From positions 140,000-203,999 of the forward strand of contig JBJLFR010000023.1 in the NCBI GenBank assembly GCA_045565285.1: a stretch of 64,000 nucleotides of DNA, read 5' to 3'. The translations under genes and the position numbers were made by a program. The notes beneath the pieces were generated by a model. The model did no database searches and was not told the origin of the DNA. It saw only the letters and a list, made by a program, of their open reading frames with translations. The stretch comes from CACIIZ01 sp045565285. Its GTDB lineage: Bacteria; Pseudomonadota; Alphaproteobacteria; Rhodobacterales; Rhodobacteraceae. This document shows positions 47,464 to 56,962 of the stretch, one piece after another (the first letter of the stretch is position 1; every line of letters starts with the position of its first letter).

Positions 47464-47922
47464 ATGATCAAAAAAGTAGAAACTTTTAAACTTAAATATG
47501 ATACTAAAATTGCAATTGTTGCTTCGCCTTATTATAGGTCAATTTATGATAATCTATTAAAAGGCTCATTTGCTGAATTATCACTCCACAATTTTAAAAC
47601 TGAAATACTTAATGTTGAAGGTGCTTTAGAAATACCAACTGCCATTAATCTTGTTAAAAGAGATTTTGAGGGCTTTATTGCATTAGGTTGTGTAATAAGA
47701 GGAGAAACAAACCATTATGATATTGTTGCAGAAAATAGTGCTCAAGCACTTTCAAAATTAGGCTTGGATGGTATTTGTATTGGCAATGGGATTCTTACAG
47801 TGGATAACCTCGAACAAGCAGTTGAAAGATCTGATCCAAAATTAAAAAATAAAGGAAAAGATGCCGCTAAAGCATTAATTTCTTTGCTTTTAATTAAACA
47901 AAATTACAATAATAATAGATAA
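47464..47922 (+). CDS. ribH: 6,7-dimethyl-8-ribityllumazine synthase
   Basis: 152 residues, family length. Conserved stretches are VEGALEIPTAI, ALGCVIRGETNHYDIVAENSAQAL (the general-base His in ETNHYD) and GNGILTVDNLEQAVERS. It condenses the RibD and RibB products into the substrate of RibE and forms an icosahedral or pentameric shell. It is followed by nusB in the order seen across Proteobacteria. Confidence 0.95.
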   Translation: MIKKVETFKLKYDTKIAIVASPYYRSIYDNLLKGSFAELSLHNFKTEILNVEGALEIPTAINLVKRDFEGFIALGCVIRGETNHYDIVAENSAQALSKLGLDGICIGNGILTVDNLEQAVERSDPKLKNKGKDAAKALISLLLIKQNYNNNR

Positions 47923-47959
47923 GCTTTTGATTCATATTTAAACTTTAGAAAGTTCAAAA

Positions 47960-48412
47960 ATTAAAAAGTCTCAAAAAATTAAAGAAAAAAGTGTTTCTAG
48001 GTTATATGCTGTTCAGGCACTTTTTCAAATGGAAGTAAATAATAATTCCATTGAAAAAGTAGTATTAGAGTTTAAAAATCATAGAGAAAAAGAAAATCAA
48101 GATACTAATTATTATTCTAAAGCTGACTTAATTTTTTTTAAAAAAATAATTGAAACAACAGTAAAACATAAAAAAATCATAGATACGAATATAATAAAAT
48201 CAATTAAGGAAGATTGGTCTATGGATAGAATTGACCCAACTTTAAGAGCTATTTTCAGGGCAGCAGCAGCTGAGTTTTTAATTAGAACACCTCCAAAAGT
48301 TGTAATAAATGAATTTCTAGAAATTTCTAAATCTTTTTTTCCTAATGGTAAAGAATGTAAATTAGCTAATGGAGTTTTAGATAATCTTGCTACTAAAATT
48401 TTATCAATCTAA
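47960..48412 (+). CDS. nusB: Transcription antitermination factor NusB, apparent ATT start
   Basis: The family's first helix (SVSRLYAVQALFQMEVNN) lies upstream of the only ATG in frame (48029). Between the in-frame stop TAA at 47939 and that ATG there is no ATG, GTG or TTG. ATT at 47960 (giving 150 residues) or 47978 are the candidates. Starting at 48029 would remove helix 1. The rest is typical NusB, including DRIDPTLRAIFRAAAAEFL and VVINEFLEISKSFF. It takes part in rRNA antitermination with NusE. Confidence 0.85.
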   Translation: MKKSQKIKEKSVSRLYAVQALFQMEVNNNSIEKVVLEFKNHREKENQDTNYYSKADLIFFKKIIETTVKHKKIIDTNIIKSIKEDWSMDRIDPTLRAIFRAAAAEFLIRTPPKVVINEFLEISKSFFPNGKECKLANGVLDNLATKILSI

Positions 48413-48467
48413 TTGCATGGATGAACGATTTTGATTATTTCAATGTATAATTTTATAAAATATTTGA

Positions 48468-50718
48468 TTATTCATGCTTATTAAACTTATTGTTTTTTGG
48501 AAAACCTTTAGGAGCAGTTTTACCTGATTGAGCTCTTTTACCTATCCAATTTTCAAAATTGTTTTCAAACTTTTTCCTACCAGATTTATCAAACCAAACA
48601 AGGCCAATTTCAGATTCAAAAGTAGTAACATCGGAAAGGTAGGCTTCTTTGAATTTTTGCAACCTCACACCCTTACCTCTATTAAGTTCTGGTAATTCAT
48701 TAATTTTAAAAATTAAAAGTTTTCGATTTGTTCCAATTGTAGCAATTGAATCCCCTATAATATTTTTCAAACAATTAGCCCAAATTCCAGTTTTTAAATT
48801 AATTATTTTTTTCCCAGATCTTGTTTGTGCTAACATATCTTCATGTTTAATTATAAAACCATCACCAACATTAGATGTTACAATTGAACTTAAATTTGGA
48901 TTAAAAACTAACACATTAATTATTTCTGTCTGATTTGGTAAATCAGTTAGCAATCTTATTGGCTCTCCATTAGTTCTTCCACTTGGTAGTAAATTCACTT
49001 GTAGGGTGTAGATATGACCATTACCTCCAAAAATAAGAATTTTGTCCGAAGTTTTTGCTCTAATTAAGAAACGTTCTTTATCTCCTTCTCGATATTTTAT
49101 TTCTTCAGTGTTAATTAATTTTCCTTTTACAAATTTTATCCACCCTAGCTCTGAAACTATAACTTTAACTTCTTCCTCCTCGATAAATTCAGGAATTTCT
49201 AGATTTTCTATTATTCCTTTTTCTTCAATTGTTGTTTTTCGATTAAAAAAAGTGGTTTTTGAACATAATTTAAGTTTTAGCAACTCAAACTCTTTAGATA
49301 ATTTTTGCCATTGGCTGTCTTCATCTTCTAAAAGGATTTCTAAACTAAGACGCTCTTTTAAAAGTCTATCTCTTTCCTCTTCAAGTTGCATTTGCTCAAG
49401 TTTTCTTAAAGATCTTAGTCTCATATTTAGAATTGCTTCTGCTTGTAATTCAGAGAGATCAAATTCTTTTTGAAGATCAGACTTTGGATTGTCACGGAAC
49501 CGAATTATGCTTATGACTTTGTCAATGTTTAGATATGTTACTATAAAACCTTCTAGTAGATGCAATCTAGAATCTATATTTTGTAATCTAAATTTTGATC
49601 TACGAATTAAAACATTCCTGCAATGACTAATATAGTTTTATATAAATAATAAATAAACTCTTTAATCCTAAAACTCTTGGTAGTTTGCCATCTAGTAAAA
49701 CATTCATATTTAAAGAAAATCTAGATTCTAGATCAGTTTTTTTGAATAAATGTTCCATAAGTATATCTGGAGGAATATTCTTTGATTTAGGTTCAAGTAC
49801 CAACCTAATATCTTCAGCACTTTCATCCCTCAAATCTGACAAAAGGCTTAATTTTTTGTCATTAATTAATTCAGCTAATTTTTCTACTAACTTTGATTTT
49901 TGAATTCCATAAGGTATCTCAGTAATTACTATTTGCCATCTCCCCCTTGATAAAAATTCTTGATTAAATTTAGCTCGGATTCTAAAGCTTCCTTTCCCTG
50001 AAATATAATTTTCTAATATTGTACTTTTGGAATCGACTAATATACCTCCAGTGGGAAAATCAGGACCTTTTACTATATCAATAAGAGCTGCATTATCTAA
50101 TTTTGAATTTTGTATTAGTTTTATTGAAGCATCTAGTAGCTCTATTATATTGTGTGGTGGAATACTAGTAGCCATCCCAACCGCAATTCCATAAGCACCA
50201 TTTGATAGAAGTTGGGGAAAGAATGCGGGCAAAAATTCTGGTTCTTTTTCTGATCCATCATAATTATCTTTAAAATCAACAGCTGATTCATCAAGACCAT
50301 CTAACATTATCATTGAAATTTCACTTAATCGAGCTTCAGTATATCGCTGCGCAGCGGCATTATCACCATCAATATTTCCAAAGTTACCTTGGCCTTCTAT
50401 AAGTGGGTACCTGGTTGTAAATGTTTGAGCCATTCTTACTAATGAGTCATATATAGCCTTATCTCCATGTGGATGGAAATTACCCATAACTTCACCAACA
50501 ATTTTAGCACATTTTCTAAATGAACCCGTTGGAACTAATTTTAACTGCCTCATCGCATATAGTATTCTACGGTGTACTGGTTTTAACCCATCTCTACTAT
50601 CAGGTAATGCTCTGTCAGTGATAGTAGAAAGAGCATATTCTAGATATCTTTGACCCAATGCAACATCTAGATTTTCATGTAAAATTATTTCTTTATTTGA
50701 ATTTTTTTTATTAGTCAT
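48468..50718 (-). CDS. parC: DNA topoisomerase IV subunit A, frameshifted
   Basis: The 5' part (50718 to about 49640) has the type IIA signature RALPDSRDGLKPVHRRILYAM and the active-site Tyr in AAAQRYTEARL. GNFGNIDGD is ParC-like. The frame ends after RVLGLKSLFIIYI. The rest of the protein (SHCRNVLIRRSKF..., the coiled-coil HLLEGFIVTYLN, then the beta-pinwheel C-terminus) continues in another frame to 48468. Removing one T from the plus-strand run at 49636-49639 joins them into one protein of about 749 residues. ParC is essential, so a sequence error or a very recent lesion is likely. Confidence 0.88.
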
Positions 50719-50767
50719 AAATAATCCACCAAATATGTACTATGCTTTTAAGTTAAAGGTTAAAAAA

Positions 50768-51604
50768 ATGAAAAAAAAAAGTATTCTAATTACTGGATGT
50801 TCAAGCGGAATTGGTAAAAATGCTGCTATAACACTTCATAACAAAGGTTGGAGAGTATTTGCAACATGTAGATCTAAATCCGATTGTAATTTTTTTAAAA
50901 AATTGGGTATGGAAAGTTTTCCTTTAGATTTACTTAAGGAAGATTCTATTAATAATGCTGTTAGCATAATAAAAGATAAAACTAAATTTCAACTGGATGC
51001 ACTTTATAATAATGGTGCTTATGCCATTCCAGGTGCGGTCCAAGATACACCTAGGGCTGCTATTAGAGAAATCTTTGAAGTTAATGTATTTGGTCAAATT
51101 GATTTAATTAATAAATGTATACCACTAATGATACGTTCAGATTCTCCAAAAATAATAAACTGTTCTTCTGTATTAGGTTTCATATCATTACCTTATAGAG
51201 GGCTCTATTCAGCAACAAAATATTCAATTGAAGCATTAACTGATGCTCTAAGAAGAGAAAATTATGATAGTAATATTAAGTTTATATTAATCCAGCCTGG
51301 CCCAATTAGAACCGATATAAAAAAAAATTCTATTAAACATTTTGAAAAATGGATAGATTGGAAAAAATCTAAACACAAACAAACTTATGAAAATAAGGTA
51401 CTAAAAAGATTATATGATAATAATTACAAAGACTCTTTTACTTATTATGAATTACAATCTGATGAAGTTACAAAAATACTTATTAAAGCTTTAAATTCGA
51501 AAAAACCAAAAAAAAGGTATGAAATAACCATATATACTAAAATAGCCAAAATAATGGTTAAACTTTTACCAACTAATATACTAGACTGGATCTTTAAAAT
51601 CTGA
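50768..51604 (+). CDS. Short-chain dehydrogenase/reductase
   Basis: 278 residues from the ATG at 50768. The frame extends 11 codons upstream without a better ribosome site. Motifs are ILITGCSSGIGKNAA, YNNGAYAIPG (NNAG variant), the catalytic Ser in INCSSVLGF and YSATKYSIEAL (Tyr-x3-Lys), with QPGPIRTD. The basic C-terminus ends in a hydrophobic helix (KIAKIMVKLLPTNILDWIF) that may bind membranes, as in classical SDRs acting on lipids. The substrate is unknown. It is divergent from parC. Confidence 0.84.
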   Translation: MKKKSILITGCSSGIGKNAAITLHNKGWRVFATCRSKSDCNFFKKLGMESFPLDLLKEDSINNAVSIIKDKTKFQLDALYNNGAYAIPGAVQDTPRAAIREIFEVNVFGQIDLINKCIPLMIRSDSPKIINCSSVLGFISLPYRGLYSATKYSIEALTDALRRENYDSNIKFILIQPGPIRTDIKKNSIKHFEKWIDWKKSKHKQTYENKVLKRLYDNNYKDSFTYYELQSDEVTKILIKALNSKKPKKRYEITIYTKIAKIMVKLLPTNILDWIFKI

Positions 51605-51636
51605 TATCTCAAAATTTAATTTGGAAATATTAAAAA

Positions 51637-51837
51637 ATGTCCTCTATCCTCTTCATAATTGTTATTATAACTTGTCTTGTTGTTTTAATTATTCTGATGT
51701 TTGGAATTGGTTCTTTTGCTAAAGGTGGAAATTTTAGTAAAAAATATTCGAATAAATTAATGCGATGGCGAATTATAGCACAAGCAATAGCAGTTTTATT
51801 AATTATTGCTTTTGTTTATTTAAAAAAAAGAGGATAA
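51637..51837 (+). CDS. HIG1-like twin-transmembrane protein
   Basis: 66 residues with two membrane helices (about 3-25 and 46-61). Between them is the polar loop FAKGGNFSKKYSNKLMRWRIIAQ, the motif of hypoxia-induced HIG1-domain proteins, which in mitochondria associate with cytochrome oxidase complexes. In many Alphaproteobacteria this small gene precedes a PduO-type adenosyltransferase, exactly as here (2 nt gap). Confidence 0.82.
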   Translation: MSSILFIIVIITCLVVLIILMFGIGSFAKGGNFSKKYSNKLMRWRIIAQAIAVLLIIAFVYLKKRG

Positions 51838-51839
51838 AA

Positions 51840-52409
51840 ATGGTCGTTCTCAATAAGATATACACAAAAAGGGGAGATGATGGAAAGACAGAGCTTGGTA
51901 ATGGAGAAAGAGTAAAAAAATTTTCCAAAAGAGTAGAAGCTTACGGAACAGTAGATGAGCTTAATTCATTAATTGGTATAGTTACTTCTTTAGATATTGA
52001 TAAAGATCTCAAGAACTCTCTTTTAAAAATACAAAATGATCTTTTCGATATAGGTGCAGATCTATGTGTTCCAAAAGATGATAATAATAATTTTTCACCT
52101 TTTAGATTTCCAAGTAATTATGTTCTAAGATTAGAAAATGAAATTGATCTAATGAACTCATCTATAGAACCAATAAAATCATTTGTTTTACCTGGTGGAA
52201 GTAGAGTTTCTTCTCAGTTACACTTGTGCAGAACTACTTGCAGAAGAGCTGAAAGATATGTAGTAGAATTAATGGAATCTGAAGATTCGAATCCAGAAGT
52301 TTTAAAATATTTAAACCGTCTTTCTGACTGGTTCTTTGTTTCAGCTAGGAAATATAATGATAACGGGAAGAGTGATATTCTTTGGATTCCATCTAAAAAT
52401 AAAAAATAA
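51840..52409 (+). CDS. ATP:cob(I)alamin adenosyltransferase (PduO type)
   Basis: 189 residues from the ATG at 51840. The longer frame overlaps the HIG1-like gene and is not coding. N-terminal KIYTKRGDDGKTELGNGERV is the ATP-binding signature. GTVDELNSLIG and FVLPGGSRVSSQLHLCRTTCRRAER complete the active site. It makes adenosylcobalamin, the cofactor of methylmalonyl/ethylmalonyl-CoA mutases, which fits the ethylmalonyl-CoA pathway enzyme at 59145. Confidence 0.93.
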   Translation: MVVLNKIYTKRGDDGKTELGNGERVKKFSKRVEAYGTVDELNSLIGIVTSLDIDKDLKNSLLKIQNDLFDIGADLCVPKDDNNNFSPFRFPSNYVLRLENEIDLMNSSIEPIKSFVLPGGSRVSSQLHLCRTTCRRAERYVVELMESEDSNPEVLKYLNRLSDWFFVSARKYNDNGKSDILWIPSKNKK

Positions 52410-52496
52410 TGAAAATGTGCGACAATAATTGGTGTTTTATTATCTATTTTTTTATGAGTAAATAAATATTATTATATTTTATAAGAGAGGAAATAA

Positions 52497-53258
52497 ATGA
52501 AAATTTTGGTTCCAGTCAAAAGGGTAATTGACTATAATGTAAAAGTAAGAGTTAAACCTGATGGTAGCGGTGTAGATTTATCAAATATCAAAATGTCAAT
52601 GAATCCTTTTGACGAAATAGCTTTAGAAGAAGCTATTAGAATTAAAGAAGCTAATAAGGCAGAAGAAATTATTGCTGTGTCAATTGGTGCAGAGCAATCT
52701 CAAGAAACTTTAAGAACAGCTTTAGCAATGGGTGCTGACAGAGCTATTTTAATTGTAGCTACAGAAGATGTTAATTTAGATGTTGAGCCATTAGACGTAG
52801 CAAAAATTTTACATGCTTTAGTAGTGAAAGAAGAAGTTAATTTGGTATTGTGTGGAAAACAAGCTATTGACAACGATATGAATGCAACTGGTCAAATGCT
52901 TTCAGCACTATTGGGGTGTTCCCAAGCTACATATGCATCAAAAATAGAATTAAATAATAATAAAGCTTCTGTTACTAGAGAAGTAGATGGTGGTTTGCAA
53001 GTAATTGAAGTATCTTTACCATCAGTAATCTCTGTAGATTTAAGATTAAATGAACCAAGATATGCCAGCCTTCCTAATATAATGAAAGCTAAAAGAAAAC
53101 CATTAGAACAAAAAACTCCTCAAGATTTAAATATTCAAATTAGAAATAGGTTGGAGATTTTAGATACAAAGGAACCACCAGAAAGACCCTCTGGAATTAA
53201 AGTTTCTACAGTTGATGAGCTTTTAGATAAACTTAAAAATGATGTAGGAGTAATTTAA
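52497..53258 (+). CDS. etfB: Electron transfer flavoprotein, beta subunit
   Basis: 253 residues beginning MKILVPVKRVIDYNVKVRVKPDGSGV, with NPFDEIALEEAIRIKE and the AMP-binding-side VLCGKQAIDNDMNATGQ. It pairs with EtfA to carry electrons from acyl-CoA dehydrogenases to ETF:ubiquinone oxidoreductase. An AGAGAGG precedes the ATG. etfA follows after 1 nt. Confidence 0.95.
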   Translation: MKILVPVKRVIDYNVKVRVKPDGSGVDLSNIKMSMNPFDEIALEEAIRIKEANKAEEIIAVSIGAEQSQETLRTALAMGADRAILIVATEDVNLDVEPLDVAKILHALVVKEEVNLVLCGKQAIDNDMNATGQMLSALLGCSQATYASKIELNNNKASVTREVDGGLQVIEVSLPSVISVDLRLNEPRYASLPNIMKAKRKPLEQKTPQDLNIQIRNRLEILDTKEPPERPSGIKVSTVDELLDKLKNDVGVI

Positions 53259-53259
53259 A

Positions 53260-54192
53260 ATGTCAGTTTTAGTAATTGCAGATATAGTCAATAATGAGCT
53301 TTCTATTGACCTAACCGGGAAAACTGTAAATGCAGTAGTAAATAATTTAGGAGAGGTTACAGTACTTTGTGCTTGTGATGATGCAGAAAATTCTTCAAAT
53401 AAAGCTGCTAAAATTAAAGGAGTTAGCAAAGTTCTTAATGTAAGTAATTCCATGTTCAAAAATGGATTAGCAGAACCTATGTCAGCACTAATAGTAGAAT
53501 TGTCAAAAGAATACGACTATATCGTTTCTGCTGCTAGTGCCTTTGGGAAAAATATCTTGCCCAGAGTAGCTGCACTACTTGATGTAATGGTAATAACAGA
53601 TATTTCAAAAATAATTAATACCAATACATTTGAGAGACCTATTTATGCAGGAAATGCTCTTCAAACTGTAAAAAGTAATGATAAGAAAAAAGTTCTAAGC
53701 ATAAGAACTGCTAATTTTGAAACACCTGAGCTCACAAATAATGCTTCTGTTTTAAATACAAAATGTTCCATTAAAGAAAATAAAATGTCAGTTTGGGTTG
53801 AAGATAAAATTCAAGAAAATGATAGACCTGAACTAACTTCAGCAAAAATAGTTGTATCTGGTGGAAGAGGTATTGGAAGTGAAGAAAATTTTGAGATAGT
53901 TGAAAAATTAGCAGGTAAGCTTGGTGCTGCTGTAGGTGCCTCTAGAGCTGCAGTAGACTCAGGATTTGCACCAAATGACTGGCAAGTAGGTCAAACTGGT
54001 AAAGTAGTTGCACCAGAACTTTATGTTGCTGTAGGAATTTCAGGAGCGATTCAGCATTTGGCTGGAATGAAAGATAGTAAAGTAATTGTAGCCATTAATA
54101 AAGATGAGGAAGCTCCTATTTTTCAAGTTGCTGATTTTGGGTTAGTTGGTGATTTATTTAATATTGTTCCAGAATTAACAGATAAAATCTAA
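53260..54192 (+). CDS. etfA: Electron transfer flavoprotein, alpha subunit
   Basis: 310 residues. The C-terminal FAD domain is clear: VVSGGRGIGSEENF, LAGKLGAAVGASRAAVDSGF, GQTGKVVAPELYVAVGISGAIQHLAGM and VAINKDEEAPIFQVADFGLVGD. It forms the heterodimer with EtfB. Likely clients include the methylsuccinyl-CoA dehydrogenase in this window. It is followed after 18 nt by the 3-hydroxyacyl-CoA dehydrogenase gene. Confidence 0.95.
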   Translation: MSVLVIADIVNNELSIDLTGKTVNAVVNNLGEVTVLCACDDAENSSNKAAKIKGVSKVLNVSNSMFKNGLAEPMSALIVELSKEYDYIVSAASAFGKNILPRVAALLDVMVITDISKIINTNTFERPIYAGNALQTVKSNDKKKVLSIRTANFETPELTNNASVLNTKCSIKENKMSVWVEDKIQENDRPELTSAKIVVSGGRGIGSEENFEIVEKLAGKLGAAVGASRAAVDSGFAPNDWQVGQTGKVVAPELYVAVGISGAIQHLAGMKDSKVIVAINKDEEAPIFQVADFGLVGDLFNIVPELTDKI

Positions 54193-54210
54193 ATTTAGTT
54201 TATTATTTCA

Positions 54211-55092
54211 ATGTCTAATAATATCAAGATTATAGGGATAGTTGGAGCCGGACAAATGGGTCTAGGTATTGCGCAAGTTCTTGCCACTTCTGGCTTTGAT
54301 GTATTGATAAATGATAATAATAAAACAACTTTGTCAAATTGCTCTGACTTAATTAATAAAAATATAAAAAAGGCAGTAAATAAAGGTAAGTTGGATAAAG
54401 ATGTTGCTGTATTTTCGATTAAAAAAATTAAAACTGAATTAGATATTTCTAAGCTTGGTAAATGTGATCTAATAATTGAAGCTGCAACAGAAAATGAAAA
54501 AATTAAACATGAAATATTCCAAAATTTAATACCCTTTCTACAACCCCATACAATTCTAACATCTAATACTTCATCAATCTCTATAACGAGATTAGCTGCC
54601 CGAACCGATCGACCTGAAAAATTTATGGGCTGCCATTTTATGAAACCTGCACCTGTTATGCAGTTAGTAGAATTAGTAAGAGGTATAGCTACAAATGAGG
54701 AAACAACAAATTGTCTGAAAGATCTAGTAAAAAAAATTGGCAAAATATCTACTAATTCAGAAGATTTTCCTGCCTTCATTGTAAACAGAATACTTATGCC
54801 TATGATAAATGAAGGAATTTACGCTCTTTATGAAGGTGTTGGAACAGTTGAAAGTATTGACAATTCTATGCGATTAGGAGCTAATCATCCTATGGGACCC
54901 TTGGAACTTGCTGATTTTATTGGTCTTGATACATGTTTGGCAATTATGAATACTCTTCATGACGGATTAGCTGATACAAAATACCGTCCATGCCCATTAT
55001 TAGTAAAGTACGTAGAAGCAAATTGGCTAGGAAGAAAAAATAAAATAGGGTTCTATAATTATAAAGGGGAAAAACCGATCCCTACGAGATAG
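54211..55092 (+). CDS. 3-hydroxybutyryl-CoA dehydrogenase family protein
   Basis: 293 residues. The NAD motif GIVGAGQMGLGIAQVLA is at about 7-23. The catalytic region has SNTSSISITRLAARTDRPEKFMGCHFMKPAP, with the active His in GCHF. A C-terminal domain has NRILMPMINEGIYALYEGVG and MGPLELADFIGLDT. It oxidises 3-hydroxyacyl-CoA to acetoacetyl-CoA type products. The family is often called Hbd/PaaH/FadB-like. It is the third gene of etfB-etfA-hbd. Confidence 0.9.
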   Translation: MSNNIKIIGIVGAGQMGLGIAQVLATSGFDVLINDNNKTTLSNCSDLINKNIKKAVNKGKLDKDVAVFSIKKIKTELDISKLGKCDLIIEAATENEKIKHEIFQNLIPFLQPHTILTSNTSSISITRLAARTDRPEKFMGCHFMKPAPVMQLVELVRGIATNEETTNCLKDLVKKIGKISTNSEDFPAFIVNRILMPMINEGIYALYEGVGTVESIDNSMRLGANHPMGPLELADFIGLDTCLAIMNTLHDGLADTKYRPCPLLVKYVEANWLGRKNKIGFYNYKGEKPIPTR

Positions 55093-55099
55093 ATTAAAA

Positions 55100-55372
55100 C
55101 TATCCACCCTCACCAAAGTAATTACTTATTAATTTTTTCAGTTCTTCTTCCAAATCTTTTTCATCGTCCCCTTTAATTTTTATAGATATTACTGATCCCT
55201 TGTCAGCAGCTAAAGTAAGCAACCCCATAATTGAATTTCCTGGCACAACCAAGTTATCTTTGGAAACTTCTACTAACGAATGAAAGCTATCAACAGTAGC
55301 AGCAAATTTTGCAGATGCTCTAGCATGCAAACCTCTTTCATTTATAATTTTTAACTCTATTTTAGTAGTAAT
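55100..55372 (-). CDS. ptsH: Phosphocarrier protein HPr, apparent ATT start
   Basis: HPr of 90 residues if started at ATT 55372 (peptide (M)TTKIELKIINERGLHARASAKF). His in RGLHARAS is the PTS phosphorylation site. Ser in GNSIMGLL is the site phosphorylated by HPr kinase. A TAA lies two codons above the ATT, and there is no ATG, GTG or TTG before the LHA segment, whose TTG would delete strand 1. AGG sits 7 nt before the ATT. It groups with rapZ and hprK, so its role is regulatory rather than sugar uptake. Confidence 0.85.
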   Translation of the reverse strand: MTTKIELKIINERGLHARASAKFAATVDSFHSLVEVSKDNLVVPGNSIMGLLTLAADKGSVISIKIKGDDEKDLEEELKKLISNYFGEGG

Positions 55373-55394
55373 TTTTTAACCTATTTTAAATAAT

Positions 55395-56249
55395 TTAATT
55401 TGGAATATCTCTATGCTTTGAAAGAACATTATAACCATCTTTTTTTAATTTACTCATTAATATATTAACAAAAACTACAGAACGATGTTTTCCACCTGTA
55501 CAACCAAAACCAATTGAAAACTGACTTTTACCTTCTTTTTGAGTTTGTGGAATTAAAAAATTTAACAGAGATAATACTTTTAAAAAAAAAGTCTTAAACT
55601 CTCTAGAATTACATACAAAATCTTGTACTATTTTATCACAACCGTTTAATTCTTTTAATTTTGGATTCCAGTAGGGGTTTTTCAAAAATCTACAGTCAAA
55701 TATCATATCAATATTTCTAGGTAATCCTTTTTTATAGGAAAATGATTGTAATAAAATAGTAAATTTTTCAGTTTTAGTAATAGACATAAAATTTAATAAT
55801 TTTTCTCTAAGATCATTAGGGCTATAATCAGTTGTGTCGATAATGATATTGGCAAACTCTTTGATAGGTTTCAAATATTCCATTTCTTCAAACAAAGCCT
55901 CTGATAAAGATTTAACACCAGATAATGGATGACTCCTACGAGTTTCATTAAATCTCCTTAAGAGTTTATTTGTATCACAATCTAAAAAGATTAATTTAAC
56001 TTCAATTTTTTTATATTTTGAAAGAAGTTTTTTTAAGTTTTCAGGAGAAAACTCCCTTGTTCTTATATCAATACCTAGTGCTAAATTTTTATTACTAGTT
56101 TTAGTTAAAACTAAATTATCGATCATGGAAATAGGAATATTATCTATAGATTCAAAACCAATATCTTCAAAAACGTTAATTGCAGTAGTTCTACCTGCTC
56201 CAGATGAGCCAGTAATTATAATTAATTGTTTATAATAGTCAGTTTCCAA
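55395..56249 (-). CDS. rapZ: RNase adapter protein RapZ
   Basis: 284 residues. The N-terminal P-loop is ITGSSGAGRTTAINVFEDIGFESIDNIP at about 12-38. Conserved segments follow: FLDCDTNKLLRRFNETRRSHPL. The C-terminal domain ends with FSIGFGCTGGKHRSVV. In E. coli RapZ directs RNase E to the glmZ sRNA. In Alphaproteobacteria the gene is tied to the HPr/HprK phosphorelay. It sits 9 nt after hprK. Confidence 0.93.
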   Translation of the reverse strand: METDYYKQLIIITGSSGAGRTTAINVFEDIGFESIDNIPISMIDNLVLTKTSNKNLALGIDIRTREFSPENLKKLLSKYKKIEVKLIFLDCDTNKLLRRFNETRRSHPLSGVKSLSEALFEEMEYLKPIKEFANIIIDTTDYSPNDLREKLLNFMSITKTEKFTILLQSFSYKKGLPRNIDMIFDCRFLKNPYWNPKLKELNGCDKIVQDFVCNSREFKTFFLKVLSLLNFLIPQTQKEGKSQFSIGFGCTGGKHRSVVFVNILMSKLKKDGYNVLSKHRDIPN

Positions 56250-56258
56250 AAATTTACC

Positions 56259-56738
56259 TTAAATTGTGTTTTCCTTTACTCCATATCTTAATCCCAAAAA
56301 AAGAGCACTTTCATTATTATAGATAGGATTAAATTCTATCATTTTAATTTCTTTTCCAAAGCAATATTTTTTTTTTGTATATGGTAACCTTTTTAACTCT
56401 TGATCAGTAATCTTAACAAAACAAAATAATTTGGCTGACTTTACAAAAGGAGCTTTAATTAATCCTATACCTCTCGCTTCGATCAAATTTGGAGTAGACT
56501 GAGGTTTACTAATTATTATTTTGTCTTCTTTTAAATTAAAATGTGTTTGATCATCAGAAATTAATTTTGCGCCCATTGAAACAAATTTAATTGCTAAATT
56601 ACTTTTTCCTGCACCCGACTTTCCAATTATTACTACGCCTTTACCATTAATTTCCACACTTGAGGCATGTATTACTTTATTAGTATCTTTAGATATTTTC
56701 ATCCTAAATATTGACTCAATTTTTTTTTCATTATTCAA
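56259..56738 (-). CDS. hprK: HPr kinase/phosphorylase, short alphaproteobacterial form
   Basis: 159 residues, only the C-terminal kinase domain, as is usual in Alphaproteobacteria. The Walker A is GKSGAGKSNLA at about 38-48, followed by LISDDQTHF and the HprK signature IEARGIGLIKAPF. It phosphorylates the conserved serine of HPr. The HprK fold is related to the P-loop of PEP carboxykinase, and a pckA-like gene lies divergently upstream. No chvI/chvG two-component genes are seen here, although they often sit between these genes. Confidence 0.9.
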   Translation of the reverse strand: MNNEKKIESIFRMKISKDTNKVIHASSVEINGKGVVIIGKSGAGKSNLAIKFVSMGAKLISDDQTHFNLKEDKIIISKPQSTPNLIEARGIGLIKAPFVKSAKLFCFVKITDQELKRLPYTKKKYCFGKEIKMIEFNPIYNNESALFLGLRYGVKENTI

Positions 56739-56962
56739 TGTTATTATAATTTAATCAGGTAAAAATTTTTTAATTTTAGAAAAGATAAGATTAGATGAAT
56801 GAGACTTAGTCAAGTGAAACTAAATTATTTTAAAAAATTTATATACTGTAAATTATTTTAAAAATGGAAATAGTAATAAAATATAATTTTTAAAAGGTTC
56901 AAAATTTTGTAAAATTTACTTAGATTATAGAATAATTTTGATTATAAAAAATAAGGATTATT

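Noticed and set aside
48418..48480. Weak inverted repeat GCATGGATGA / TTATTCATGC between nusB and parC
   Set aside because: The loop exceeds 40 nt and two pairs are G-U, so a functional terminator cannot be claimed.
49042..49473. Plus-strand frame of 143 codons
   Set aside because: Antisense to the coiled-coil and C-terminal part of parC. Ser/Phe-rich shadow typical of Glu/Lys-rich coding DNA.
54195..54779. Minus-strand frame of 194 codons
   Set aside because: It is the antisense shadow of the 3-hydroxybutyryl-CoA dehydrogenase gene, whose protein matches its family throughout. The shadow peptide has no recognisable pattern.
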